From: a virus | Virus record (IMG/VR): IMGVR_UViG_3300024520_000174 | Location: 1 to 41,332 of that record | Length of the DNA stretch: 41,332 nt | Direction: 5' to 3' (one strand) | In this document: positions 15,441-20,308 of the stretch, piece by piece | Position numbering within the stretch: position 1 is the stretch's first letter | How the letters are laid out: each line of letters begins with the position of its first letter | Notes under the pieces: generated by a model | What the model was told of the DNA's origin: nothing | Database searches by the model: none | What the model saw: only the letters and a program-made list of their open reading frames with translations | Translations under genes and position numbers: made by a program

Positions 15441-16927
15441 TGGCATATACTAATGCTGAGAACCAAGTATGGAATGATTTGCACGACGGCAAACGAGTCC
15501 CTATTAATGATACAGGGGTTCCGGGCAAGGGTTGTGCACTTCACGGTACCAGAGCAGACTGGAAGGAAGGTTCTGTAAACAAAGCTGTATACCATACATG
15601 GATTTTACATAATACTTTTCCTGCAGGCAGTCTAAGTGATGCTGAGAATGGCATCTTAGACCTGTTGAGGTGTACATATTTTGTGATCAGGGAGATGCTC
15701 TACGGTTTCAATGAAGATGCTCATCACAAGCGTCCCGGGGATATGATGGCATTCAGGGGATACCCGACAGCTACAGTAGCAGGCCATGCTCTTGAGAAGG
15801 TTCTTGCTACAAGTGGTAATGACTGGACATATGAAGGTGCAATAGGACCCAATTCAGGATTATATACCATTTGGGCACATAGCGTCACACTGAATTTGGC
15901 AATGCCTTATGCTTTCCAGTATACAATTACCTTTACACATCCTGACAGTTCCATAGAAGTATGGGAACTTCAAATAGCAGCAGGAGAAACAGTTACTTCA
16001 CATTATAGAGCAGTGGGTGCTTCAATATGGATACCACTTCCTAACAATAAGATGTATTTCTCTTCAGATATGAATGGACTTTCCGGTGATCAAGGAGCTG
16101 AAGTGGTGTACAGTCTGACTCTTCAAGAACCATATTATGGAGTTCTTCCTACTATCAGCACACTTATAACTGAAGCTGAATACAATCCAGTCTCACCAGA
16201 TCCGGCATATCCAATTGGTCAGGCTTACCATCAACCTCAGATAAATGACGTACCATGTATGGTCAATACATGTAATGAGATTGAAGATACAAGACTCTTT
16301 GCAGGTAATGGAGGTGTTCCTACACCTTTGTTCATATCTGATGGTGATACCTTTAATGTGGGTGCTCGTGTGTGGTTGGATGATGCTGCTACAGTACAAG
16401 CGCCTACAGGAATGTATGTCTGGGCTCATTATACTGATGAGTTTGAAACCATTACACCTGAAACCTTTGGAACTATGACAGCTCTTGTCACAAGTTATAC
16501 GAGTGGCTCAGCAAAGATTGTATGGGATGGAGCAGAGAATGCACCTAATGTAATTTCCATGATGGAATTCTTAACAGGACAATCATCTGCAGACCAGAGT
16601 ATAGAATACCCACTTATAGCAAGTGGATTTGATGCTTATGATTCAGGAATGATCAAGATATTTGATATAAATATAAATATTCTTTCAAGAGCTAAATGGG
16701 AATGGGACGGCTCACAATACTTCATATCACTTACAAATGTGACAGTCTCTCATGATTATCCTGGTGGTACAGGTGTACTGTTATGGTCTAACGGGGATTC
16801 TACCAACAATGTAATTTATACAATTACTCAATATATCTATGTGGATACCAACGGAGAAATAGGTACAGTCTATAAGAATATCATAGGAACTGGACCGGGT
16901 TGTTGGACTAATTCACCATGTACATAA
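15440..16927 (+). CDS. unassigned large protein at the end of the late operon
   Basis: 495 residues, no signal peptide and no membrane span. The N-terminus (NAENQVWNDLHDGKRVPIND, then CALHGTRADWKEGSVNKAVY) is partly helical. From ~residue 140 the sequence is aromatic and beta-rich (WAHSVTLNLAMPYAFQYTIT and similar), with several Cys near the middle and at the end (GCWTNSPCT). I do not recognise a family. Its size and composition suit a virion or host-surface-interacting protein. It follows the lysis genes (TAATG start) and is the last + strand gene before a terminator. Confidence 0.7.
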   Translation: MAYTNAENQVWNDLHDGKRVPINDTGVPGKGCALHGTRADWKEGSVNKAVYHTWILHNTFPAGSLSDAENGILDLLRCTYFVIREMLYGFNEDAHHKRPGDMMAFRGYPTATVAGHALEKVLATSGNDWTYEGAIGPNSGLYTIWAHSVTLNLAMPYAFQYTITFTHPDSSIEVWELQIAAGETVTSHYRAVGASIWIPLPNNKMYFSSDMNGLSGDQGAEVVYSLTLQEPYYGVLPTISTLITEAEYNPVSPDPAYPIGQAYHQPQINDVPCMVNTCNEIEDTRLFAGNGGVPTPLFISDGDTFNVGARVWLDDAATVQAPTGMYVWAHYTDEFETITPETFGTMTALVTSYTSGSAKIVWDGAENAPNVISMMEFLTGQSSADQSIEYPLIASGFDAYDSGMIKIFDININILSRAKWEWDGSQYFISLTNVTVSHDYPGGTGVLLWSNGDSTNNVIYTITQYIYVDTNGEIGTVYKNIIGTGPGCWTNSPCT

Positions 16928-16933
16928 AATGAG

Positions 16934-16962
16934 AAACCCTGCCATTGCTGACAGGGTTTATT
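16934..16962. terminator. terminator between convergent blocks
   Basis: AAACCCTG (16934-16941) and CAGGGTTT (16952-16959) form a perfect 8-pair stem with a 10-base loop, 6 bases after the TAA of the last late gene. The complement ends in TTT as well, so the hairpin could also stop - strand transcripts from the gene ending at 16985. Confidence 0.75.
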
Positions 16963-16984
16963 CACATAAATAAAATAAAATCAA

Positions 16985-17221
16985 CTACTTTTCAGCAGCA
17001 TCTTCTGTTGCCGGAGGATCATAAGGTTGAAATCCTCCATTAATGATGTCGAAAAAGACTTTTTTAGTATGTTCTTTTCCTAACAACAGTTCGTTTAGAG
17101 CACCTACCAGTGCTGTGACTGTTTGAGCAGGTACTAAATAATGTGTTGGTGCTTTTTGCGGCATTTGTTTTACCGGCGTTTCTTTTTTAACTGGGGCTTT
17201 TCTTCGCGCTTGTTTCGCCAT
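16985..17221 (-). CDS. small basic/Pro-rich N-terminus protein, unknown
   Basis: 78 residues. Residues ~1-25 are Lys/Arg/Pro-rich (KQARRKAPVKKETPVK). The second half is a compact, mainly helical region (TVTALVGALNELLLGKEHTK, VFFDII) ending in an acidic tail (ATEDAAEK). No family is recognised; the basic arm could bind nucleic acid. It is the last gene of the - strand block. It has its own well-formed promoter-like element 30-60 bases upstream, so it may be expressed separately from the small-gene array. Confidence 0.65.
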   Translation of the reverse strand: MAKQARRKAPVKKETPVKQMPQKAPTHYLVPAQTVTALVGALNELLLGKEHTKKVFFDIINGGFQPYDPPATEDAAEK

Positions 17222-17250
17222 GTTTTAAAATTTTAAGTTATTATTTAGAA

Positions 17251-17281
17251 CAAAAATACAAGAAATTATTTTCATAACAAA
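17251..17281 (-). promoter_or_regulatory. Bacteroidota-type promoter for the 16985-17221 gene
   Basis: On the - strand, TTTG (17281-17278), a 19-base spacer and TATTTTTG (17258-17251) match the Bacteroidota consensus TTTG-N19/20-TAnnTTTG. The predicted start of transcription (~17245) leaves a short AT-rich leader before the ATG at 17221. Confidence 0.65.
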
Positions 17282-17302
17282 ATTTATTATATTTTAATTT
17301 TA

Positions 17303-17334
17303 TTTGTGTATGAAAATATTTTATTATACATTTG
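17303..17334 (+). promoter_or_regulatory. Bacteroidota-type promoter facing right
   Basis: TTTG (17303-17306), a 20-base spacer and TACATTTG (17327-17334) match TTTG-N19/20-TAnnTTTG. It is divergent from the promoter at 17251-17281, with only 21 bases between the two elements. No + strand coding region follows; a hairpin terminator begins 53 bases downstream. Confidence 0.6.
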
Positions 17335-17339
17335 TACTT

Positions 17340-17420
17340 GTAAAGGATAAAATACTTTGATACATTCTTAGCATTCGTCACGCTATAAAGAGCCAGTTCT
17401 AACAACGCTGGCTCTTTTTT
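17340..17420 (+). ncRNA. putative ~80-nt untranslated RNA (unit 1)
   Basis: This is the interval between the predicted start downstream of TACATTFG-like box TACATTTG and the end of the T-run at 17420. It contains no credible open reading frame and no tRNA cloverleaf. Its 3' end is the 9-10 pair hairpin at 17387-17420, and the last two bases touch the stop codon of the opposing gene. It is inferred to be a small phage RNA transcribed against the surrounding - strand genes. The function is unknown, and expression is not shown by sequence alone. Confidence 0.4.
17387..17420. terminator. intrinsic terminator (bidirectional)
   Basis: AAAGAGCCAG (17387-17396) pairs with CTGGCTCTTT (17408-17417), loop of 11, followed by TTT to give six Ts on the + strand. 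On the - strand the same stem directly follows the TAA of the 17419-17712 gene and is followed by TTTAT, so it can serve both directions; the + strand T-run is better. Confidence 0.75.
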
Positions 17421-17712
17421 ATGGTGTTTCCTGTACTTGTGCAACTATTTTAGTCCACCCTTTTTCCGGGTTCTTTCTTATAATAGCGTACTTCTCATTG
17501 TTATTTGCTCCACAAGCAGTATACTTTTTAGAGATCTCGAAGAACAATGCAACTAATTCATCTGCTGTGTAAGTAATTTCTGTATACTCTACAAGTTCTG
17601 TAGCTAATGATTCAAAGCTGTGCTGAGCAATAACAGGTTGTCCTGCACATTCTTGTAGAGGATCCTGATGCCAGAGGAACTGTTCTTCTATTGTTAAGGT
17701 TTCTGTAGCCAT
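17419..17712 (-). CDS. small acidic protein, unknown
   Basis: 97 residues, acidic N-terminus (ATETLTIEEQFLWHQDPLQE) and a helical middle (YTADELVALFFEISKKYTA), with a C-terminal strand-like part (KYAIIRKNPEKGWTKIVAQV). There is no membrane span and no recognised motif. The ATG follows the AT-rich leader ATAAAAATC. The stop abuts the hairpin at 17387-17420. No good promoter is visible on its strand; the 162-base gap upstream holds an opposing transcription unit instead. Confidence 0.65.
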   Translation of the reverse strand: MATETLTIEEQFLWHQDPLQECAGQPVIAQHSFESLATELVEYTEITYTADELVALFFEISKKYTACGANNNEKYAIIRKNPEKGWTKIVAQVQETP

Positions 17713-17756
17713 GATTTTTATTTTAGGTAAAGTTATAACATTTAATTAAAATACAC

Positions 17757-17764
17757 TATATTTG
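17757..17764 (+). promoter_or_regulatory. possible -7 box of a second right-facing promoter
   Basis: TATATTTG matches the TAnnTTTG element. The expected -33 TTTG is absent at the right distance (TTAT or TATA there), so this is weaker than the promoter at 17303. A + strand-specific terminator lies 47 bases downstream. Confidence 0.4.
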
Positions 17765-17770
17765 TATAGT

Positions 17771-17838
17771 TCATAAGGTTTTAAGTTAAACAAAAAGTTA
17801 TTCTTGATTCAAAAGCTCTACTTCGGTGGGGCTTTTTC
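17771..17838 (+). ncRNA. putative ~68-nt untranslated RNA (unit 2)
   Basis: The interval from the predicted start after TATATTTG to the T-run at 17838. It has no open reading frame with a plausible start and no tRNA fold. The terminal hairpin carries a UUCG loop and is asymmetric in favour of the + strand, which is the strongest argument that a real right-facing transcript ends here. The arrangement (promoter-like box, ~70-80 nt, hairpin) copies unit 1, 420 bases to the left. Function unknown. Confidence 0.4.
17811..17838 (+). terminator. strand-specific terminator with UUCG tetraloop
   Basis: AAAAGCTCTAC (17811-17821), TTCG loop (17822-17825) and GTGGGGCTTTT form an uninterrupted 11-pair stem on the + strand RNA, including two G-U pairs, followed by Ts. 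On the - strand those two pairs become A-C mismatches, so the hairpin is specific to right-facing transcription. Confidence 0.75.
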
Positions 17839-17844
17839 AGTTTT

Positions 17845-17872
17845 GTCCAGTTTATTATCGAATTAACTGGAC
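17845..17872. repeat. 28-base dyad, copy 1
   Basis: GTCCAGTT, 12 bases, AACTGGAC. Arms are perfect inverted repeats of 8. It is 25/28 identical to the copy at 18417-18444. It begins 2 bases past the TAA of the 17875-18063 gene. It could be an operator-like dyad or an RNA hairpin. Confidence 0.7.
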
Positions 17873-17874
17873 AT

Positions 17875-18063
17875 TTACAAGAATAAAAATACCCATATTA
17901 AAATGTTACATAGTACTATAACTTTTAAAAAGGGCACTCTACCAAAAAATATATCAAATCCCCAGATCATCCATAACCATTCTTTTATTCCTATTGGATC
18001 ATTTGGAACTTTTAGTCGCAAAATTTTCCAATTTTTATTGTAATAATTTTTATTAACTTTCAT
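17875..18063 (-). CDS. small membrane protein of the early array
   Basis: 62 residues: a basic N-terminus (KVNKNYYNKNWKILRLK), an aromatic amphipathic stretch (IKEWLWMIWGFDIFFG) and a C-terminal membrane span (FLKVIVLCNILIWVFLFL). No family is recognised. The leader is a variant of the array motif (AAACTGTAAAT, then ten more bases before ATG). A small inner-membrane protein of this kind may act on the host envelope or exclude other phages, but this is only inference. Confidence 0.6.
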   Translation of the reverse strand: MKVNKNYYNKNWKILRLKVPNDPIGIKEWLWMIWGFDIFFGRVPFLKVIVLCNILIWVFLFL

Positions 18064-18082
18064 AATATTTAGTATTTACAGT

Positions 18083-18265
18083 TTATTTAGATTGTCTTTT
18101 AAAAATAAAAGTGTGGTTAGCAAATTCGTGTACATTATCCCTAAAGTTCTTTGATATGATATACACCAATTCCCAACCCTCTTTTCCTTTTTTGTTTAAA
18201 TACGTTTCCATATGTGAAAGATTTACTTCGTGAACTCCTTTATATTCAGTTTTATATTCCCACAT
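18083..18265 (-). CDS. DUF4177-like small protein
   Basis: 60 residues from the ATG at 18265, which lies in an exact ACTGTAATTATG. A longer frame to 18322 exists but would start inside the preceding gene without a leader. The sequence WEYKTEYKG, then YLNKKGKEGWELVYII and a final FIFKRQSK matches the plan of DUF4177 proteins (EYK strand, G-x-EGWELV turn, strand ending in FKR). Those are small proteins of unknown biochemical role. The gene starts 2 bases after the stop of the previous cassette. Confidence 0.7.
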   Translation of the reverse strand: MWEYKTEYKGVHEVNLSHMETYLNKKGKEGWELVYIISKNFRDNVHEFANHTFIFKRQSK

Positions 18266-18267
18266 AA

Positions 18268-18387
18268 TTACAGTATTAATGATAGTATTGATATAATTCC
18301 TATTACGATTGTAACCATACAACCACCACCACCAACTTTTTTATATCTTCTATTTTTCGCCTGTTTAGGACTTAATGATTTTTCCAT
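18268..18387 (-). CDS. 39-residue membrane protein of the early array
   Basis: The N-terminus is basic (EKSLSPKQAKNRRYKK), then GGGGC and one membrane span (MVTIVIGIISILSLIL) that runs to the end. The last codons, CTG TAA, are part of the ACTGTAATTATG of the next gene, so the C-terminal Leu-stop is dictated by the motif. Its own leader is a variant, ACTGTAATAATC before ATG. Too short for family assignment; supported by frame, leader and spacing. Confidence 0.55.
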   Translation of the reverse strand: MEKSLSPKQAKNRRYKKVGGGGCMVTIVIGIISILSLIL

Positions 18388-18416
18388 GATTATTACAGTT
18401 TTAAAATTATTCTTTT

Positions 18417-18444
18417 GTCCAGTTTTTTAACTAATTAACTGGAC
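18417..18444. repeat. 28-base dyad, copy 2
   Basis: GTCCAGTT, 12 bases, AACTGGAC, with 9 of the 12 central bases equal to copy 1 at 17845. It is preceded by TTTT as in copy 1 and again lies 3 bases past a stop codon (gene 18448-18573). On the + strand it is followed by TTTTT. Confidence 0.7.
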
Positions 18445-18447
18445 TTT

Positions 18448-18573
18448 TTAACAAATACTTGCACCACAATCTTTCTTACAAGGACTGTGTTTCAATACAA
18501 TATGTCGCCAACATCTTTTTTTAGCAAATTCTACCGTTACTCTTTTTTTGTAGTAGGTGAAATATTTTCTCAT
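18448..18573 (-). CDS. 41-residue basic, Cys-rich protein of the early array
   Basis: MRKYFTYYKKRVTVEFAKK followed by RCWRHIVLKH and SPCKKDCGASIC. Four Cys and two His lie in the last 22 residues, so a small metal-binding knuckle is possible. It starts in an exact ACTGTAATTATG and is followed by dyad copy 2. No family is recognised. The basic charge would suit nucleic acid binding, but nothing shows this directly. Confidence 0.55.
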   Translation of the reverse strand: MRKYFTYYKKRVTVEFAKKRCWRHIVLKHSPCKKDCGASIC

Positions 18574-18582
18574 AATTACAGT

Positions 18583-18666
18583 TTATTTGATTGTTGTTTT
18601 ATCGTCTGTTGTGGTATGATAATCTTCATACATCGTGAATTGCTCTATTTCTGGGAAATATGTCAT
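18583..18666 (-). CDS. 27-residue peptide of the early array
   Basis: MTYFPEIEQFTMYEDY then HTTTDDKTTIK, acidic and soluble. It is supported only by the exact ACTGTAATTATG at its start and by its stop placed 9 bases before the next ATG, as in other cassettes. It could be a real micro-peptide or a cassette remnant. Confidence 0.45.
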   Translation of the reverse strand: MTYFPEIEQFTMYEDYHTTTDDKTTIK

Positions 18667-18677
18667 AATTACAGTAT

Positions 18678-18757
18678 TTAGTCACATCCCTATCACATAG
18701 GTTTTGTGAGTGAATTTTCTCTATTTTACTCGCTTAGTCACATTACAGTCACATAAG
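18678..18757. repeat. pair of 24-base direct repeats in the array's only non-coding gap
   Basis: 18678-18701 and 18734-18757 share TTAGTCACAT, five variable bases and TCACATA (19 of 24 identical, 56 bases apart). On the - strand the same gap holds two unused copies of the ACTGTAAT leader, each leading to ATG followed at once by TGA. The 95-base gap 18667-18761 has no coding frame. Confidence 0.6.
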
Positions 18758-18761
18758 AATA

Positions 18762-18884
18762 TTACAGTTTTAAGTTATCTTTTATATCAGCCATAAATAG
18801 AATTACCTTATTTCTCAACTGATAATATTTTCTATATTTCCTATCTCTTTTTGCTCGTTCTTTCCACTTATTAGCAGTTTCCAT
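18762..18884 (-). CDS. 40-residue highly basic peptide of the early array
   Basis: METANKWKERAKRDRKYRKY then YQLRNKVILFMADIKDNLKL. Strongly basic helical N-terminal half, no Cys. It starts in an exact ACTGTAATTATG and ends with Leu-TAA formed by the following, decayed leader. It may bind nucleic acid or a host protein; no family is recognised. Confidence 0.5.
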   Translation of the reverse strand: METANKWKERAKRDRKYRKYYQLRNKVILFMADIKDNLKL

Positions 18885-18886
18885 AA

Positions 18887-19048
18887 TTACAGTTTAAAGT
18901 TAATAATTCCTTCTATTATTTTACAATGTCTAATCGGATGCCAACTCATTGCTGCACCCCACGATTTAGTCGGTAAAACATCATTACCACTTATTTTTTT
19001 TGCTATAAATATTCTACCTAAATAAAAATACATTTGTCCTTTCTTCAT
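18887..19048 (-). CDS. 53-residue protein of the early array
   Basis: Start taken at the ATG at 19048 inside an exact ACTGTAATTATG, 2 bases after the previous stop. A frame extending to 19126 would overlap the previous gene by 76 bases. Sequence: MKKGQMYFYLGRIFIAKK, then SWGAAMSWHPIRHCKIIEGI and a final NFKL. Aromatic, with an SWHPIRHC segment that could bind a metal ion. No known family. Confidence 0.55.
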   Translation of the reverse strand: MKKGQMYFYLGRIFIAKKISGNDVLPTKSWGAAMSWHPIRHCKIIEGIINFKL

Positions 19049-19050
19049 AA

Positions 19051-19191
19051 TTACAGTATTAATGTTATTATCATTATAGTTGCAACGCAAAACATCACTC
19101 CTATTATAAATCCATAGGTAAACCATTTTGCATTTAATTTTCTTCTAGTATTCCGAATAGCTTTGTCAATTATATTTACATCGTTTCCCAT
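19051..19191 (-). CDS. 46-residue single-span membrane protein of the early array
   Basis: A basic N-terminus (NDVNIIDKAIRNTRRKLNAK) is followed by one long membrane span (FTYGFIIGVMFCVATIMIIT) reaching the C-terminus. By the positive-inside rule the N-terminus would be cytoplasmic. It starts in an exact ACTGTAATTATG; its last codons CTG TAA belong to the next motif. No family; the plan matches the 39-residue protein at 18268-18387. Confidence 0.55.
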   Translation of the reverse strand: MGNDVNIIDKAIRNTRRKLNAKWFTYGFIIGVMFCVATIMIITLIL

Positions 19192-19200
19192 AATTACAGT

Positions 19201-19503
19201 TTATTTATATTTTGGTTTAAAAAATTCTATTGCTTTATGAAAATAAGACCAACTTACATACAAGAAATAATACTTGTTAGAAAAAAGTGTTAGCCATAAA
19301 TTATCAAATGAGTAATTAATCTCTTTTTTACCCATATCATATTCCCTATAATCTTTATTGGTTCTTAAATTACTTCTGTACGCTATTGAAATTTCTAACA
19401 GAGTTAATCCTTTAAACGTATATTGATAATCAAAAGACTTAAATAATGCTTTTTCTTTCACTCCTGTTTTAAATTCATTATTGTAATAACTCCACGTTCT
19501 CAT
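19201..19503 (-). CDS. 100-residue soluble protein of the early array
   Basis: The largest member of the ACTGTAATTATG group. Tyr/Phe/Lys-rich (YNNEFKTGVKEKALFKSFDY, then YNSFDN-like and WLTLFSNKYYFLYVSW stretches), no clear membrane span and no recognised motif. It lies 2 bases after the preceding stop, in an exact ACTGTAATTATG. Its own TAA precedes the next ACTGTAATTATG directly. Probably an early phage protein of unknown action. Confidence 0.6.
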   Translation of the reverse strand: MRTWSYYNNEFKTGVKEKALFKSFDYQYTFKGLTLLEISIAYRSNLRTNKDYREYDMGKKEINYSFDNLWLTLFSNKYYFLYVSWSYFHKAIEFFKPKYK

Positions 19504-19505
19504 AA

Positions 19506-19646
19506 TTACAGTTTTAGGTGTTTTTTATAATCTTCAAAATTTTCATATTTCCATTTTTCTTGTACAAAATCATTAAATCCATTTGGCATACCTGAATATG
19601 ACCTACCACTATTAAAAGCGTTTTTTAAATCTTGTTCTGTTATCAT
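19506..19646 (-). CDS. 46-residue protein of the early array
   Basis: MITEQDLKNAFNSGRSYSGM followed by PNGFNDFVQEKWKYENFEDY and KKHLKL. Acidic to neutral, probably helical. The leader is a one-base variant (GTGTAATTATG). The stop codon is embedded in the next exact motif (CTG TAA TT ATG). The 'F..F....W.YENF.DYKKHL' ending resembles small phage proteins of unknown function. Confidence 0.55.
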   Translation of the reverse strand: MITEQDLKNAFNSGRSYSGMPNGFNDFVQEKWKYENFEDYKKHLKL

Positions 19647-19653
19647 AATTACA

Positions 19654-19950
19654 CTAATTTTGTATTAATAATTTTCCTTTTTCAGTAATTTCAAAAGTAG
19701 AAATGCTAATATGGTTGCCGTTTTCATCCCACCTTGACCTTTTTGCCAATCCTAATATTTCGAGTTTAGATAAATAACTTCCTCCACACAACCAGCCCGC
19801 TTTACCTCTGGTAGCCCCATTTCCTTGATTTGACACTTTTTTATGCATATTACTATCAGTCCACATTCTTAATGCAAAATCTCTTGCTGAAACCTGTCTT
19901 TTACTTGCTAAAATTTCAAGTGCTTTTCTCTGTTTTGTCGTAATTTCCAT
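19654..19950 (-). CDS. winged-helix-like small protein
   Basis: 98 residues. TTKQRKALEILASKRQVSAR followed by DFALRMW suggests helices of a helix-turn-helix. Then GNGATRGKAGWLCGGSYLSK and LEILGLAKR resemble the recognition helix, and STFEITEKGKLLIQ the wing and last helix of a winged-helix fold ('..GL......G....YEIT..G'). It could be a regulator of the array or a host-directed DNA-binding protein. The leader is the variant ACTGTAGAATATG. Assignment is from pattern only. Confidence 0.6.
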   Translation of the reverse strand: MEITTKQRKALEILASKRQVSARDFALRMWTDSNMHKKVSNQGNGATRGKAGWLCGGSYLSKLEILGLAKRSRWDENGNHISISTFEITEKGKLLIQN

Positions 19951-19960
19951 ATTCTACAGT

Positions 19961-20176
19961 TTAATAAGAATGTGCATTTTGTGCGTTATCAATAGCTCGT
20001 TTTAATTGCTCAGCTAAAACAGTATATGTTTTACCATTCATTTCAACATTAACAAACTCTTTCCTATTCCAATGATTTGTAATTCTTATTTTAGGTCTTT
20101 CAGAACTAAGTCCTTTAGTTTCTGTTCCGTCAACTTCGTAAGTGTCAACCATGTTTATTGTTTCAAATTTGTTCAT
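19961..20176 (-). CDS. 71-residue small protein, unknown
   Basis: Beta-rich sequence: FETINMVDTYEVDGTETKGL, then KIRITNHWNRKEFVNVEMNG and KTYTVLAEQLKRAIDNAQNA. The alternating strand pattern with 'NGKTYTV.A..L..AI..A' at the end looks like a small beta-sheet plus helix domain. No family is recognised. The leader (AAATTTAAAGAAT before ATG) does not carry the array motif, so this marks the upstream border of the motif-bearing genes. Confidence 0.6.
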   Translation of the reverse strand: MNKFETINMVDTYEVDGTETKGLSSERPKIRITNHWNRKEFVNVEMNGKTYTVLAEQLKRAIDNAQNAHSY

Positions 20177-20195
20177 ATTCTTTAAATTTTACAAT

Positions 20196-20276
20196 TTAAT
20201 ATTTTAAAAATTCTTCTCTGTTAGAGTAGTCAATACTACAATCTGTAGCATAATTATACGGTATATTTTCTTTCAT
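20196..20276 (-). CDS. 26-residue peptide
   Basis: MKENIPYNYATDCSIDYSNR followed by EEFLKY. It lies between the nuclease gene and the 71-residue gene with an AT-rich leader (AACATACTTATT before ATG). It is supported only by frame and spacing. Confidence 0.35.
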   Translation of the reverse strand: MKENIPYNYATDCSIDYSNREEFLKY

Positions 20277-20308
20277 AATAAGTATGTTTTAATTTTATGT
20301 AATTTGTA

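Larger units (their letters stand above)
18263..19512 (-). promoter_or_regulatory. repeated start-codon leader ACTGTAATTATG
   Basis: Seven exact 12-base copies end in the start codons at 18265, 18573, 18666, 18884, 19048, 19191 and 19503. Variants precede 18063, 18387, 19646 and 19950. Upstream of the exact block the sequence is usually TAAA or AATA. In five genes the stop codon is the TAA inside the motif (CTG TAA TT ATG). The genes of the replication operon to the right lack it. It may act in translation initiation, as a processing site or as a transcription signal. Confidence 0.8.

Noticed and set aside
17340-17838. tRNA genes in the + strand units
   Set aside because: No acceptor/anticodon/T-arm set can be folded; the only strong structures are the terminal hairpins.
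18887-19126. A 79-residue version of the gene that I place at 18887-19048
   Set aside because: The longer form would overlap the upstream gene by 76 bases, while the internal ATG at 19048 sits in an exact ACTGTAATTATG. The same reasoning shortens 18083-18322 to 18083-18265.
18263-19512. CRISPR-like array suggested by the regularly repeated 12-base motif
   Set aside because: Spacing is irregular (93 to 312 bases), the repeat is too short and always coincides with a start codon, and the intervening sequences are coding.
20177-20308. A promoter in the gap downstream of the nuclease gene
   Set aside because: No TTTG-N19/20-TAnnTTTG match is present on the - strand; the gap is accounted for by a 26-residue frame and AT-rich leaders.
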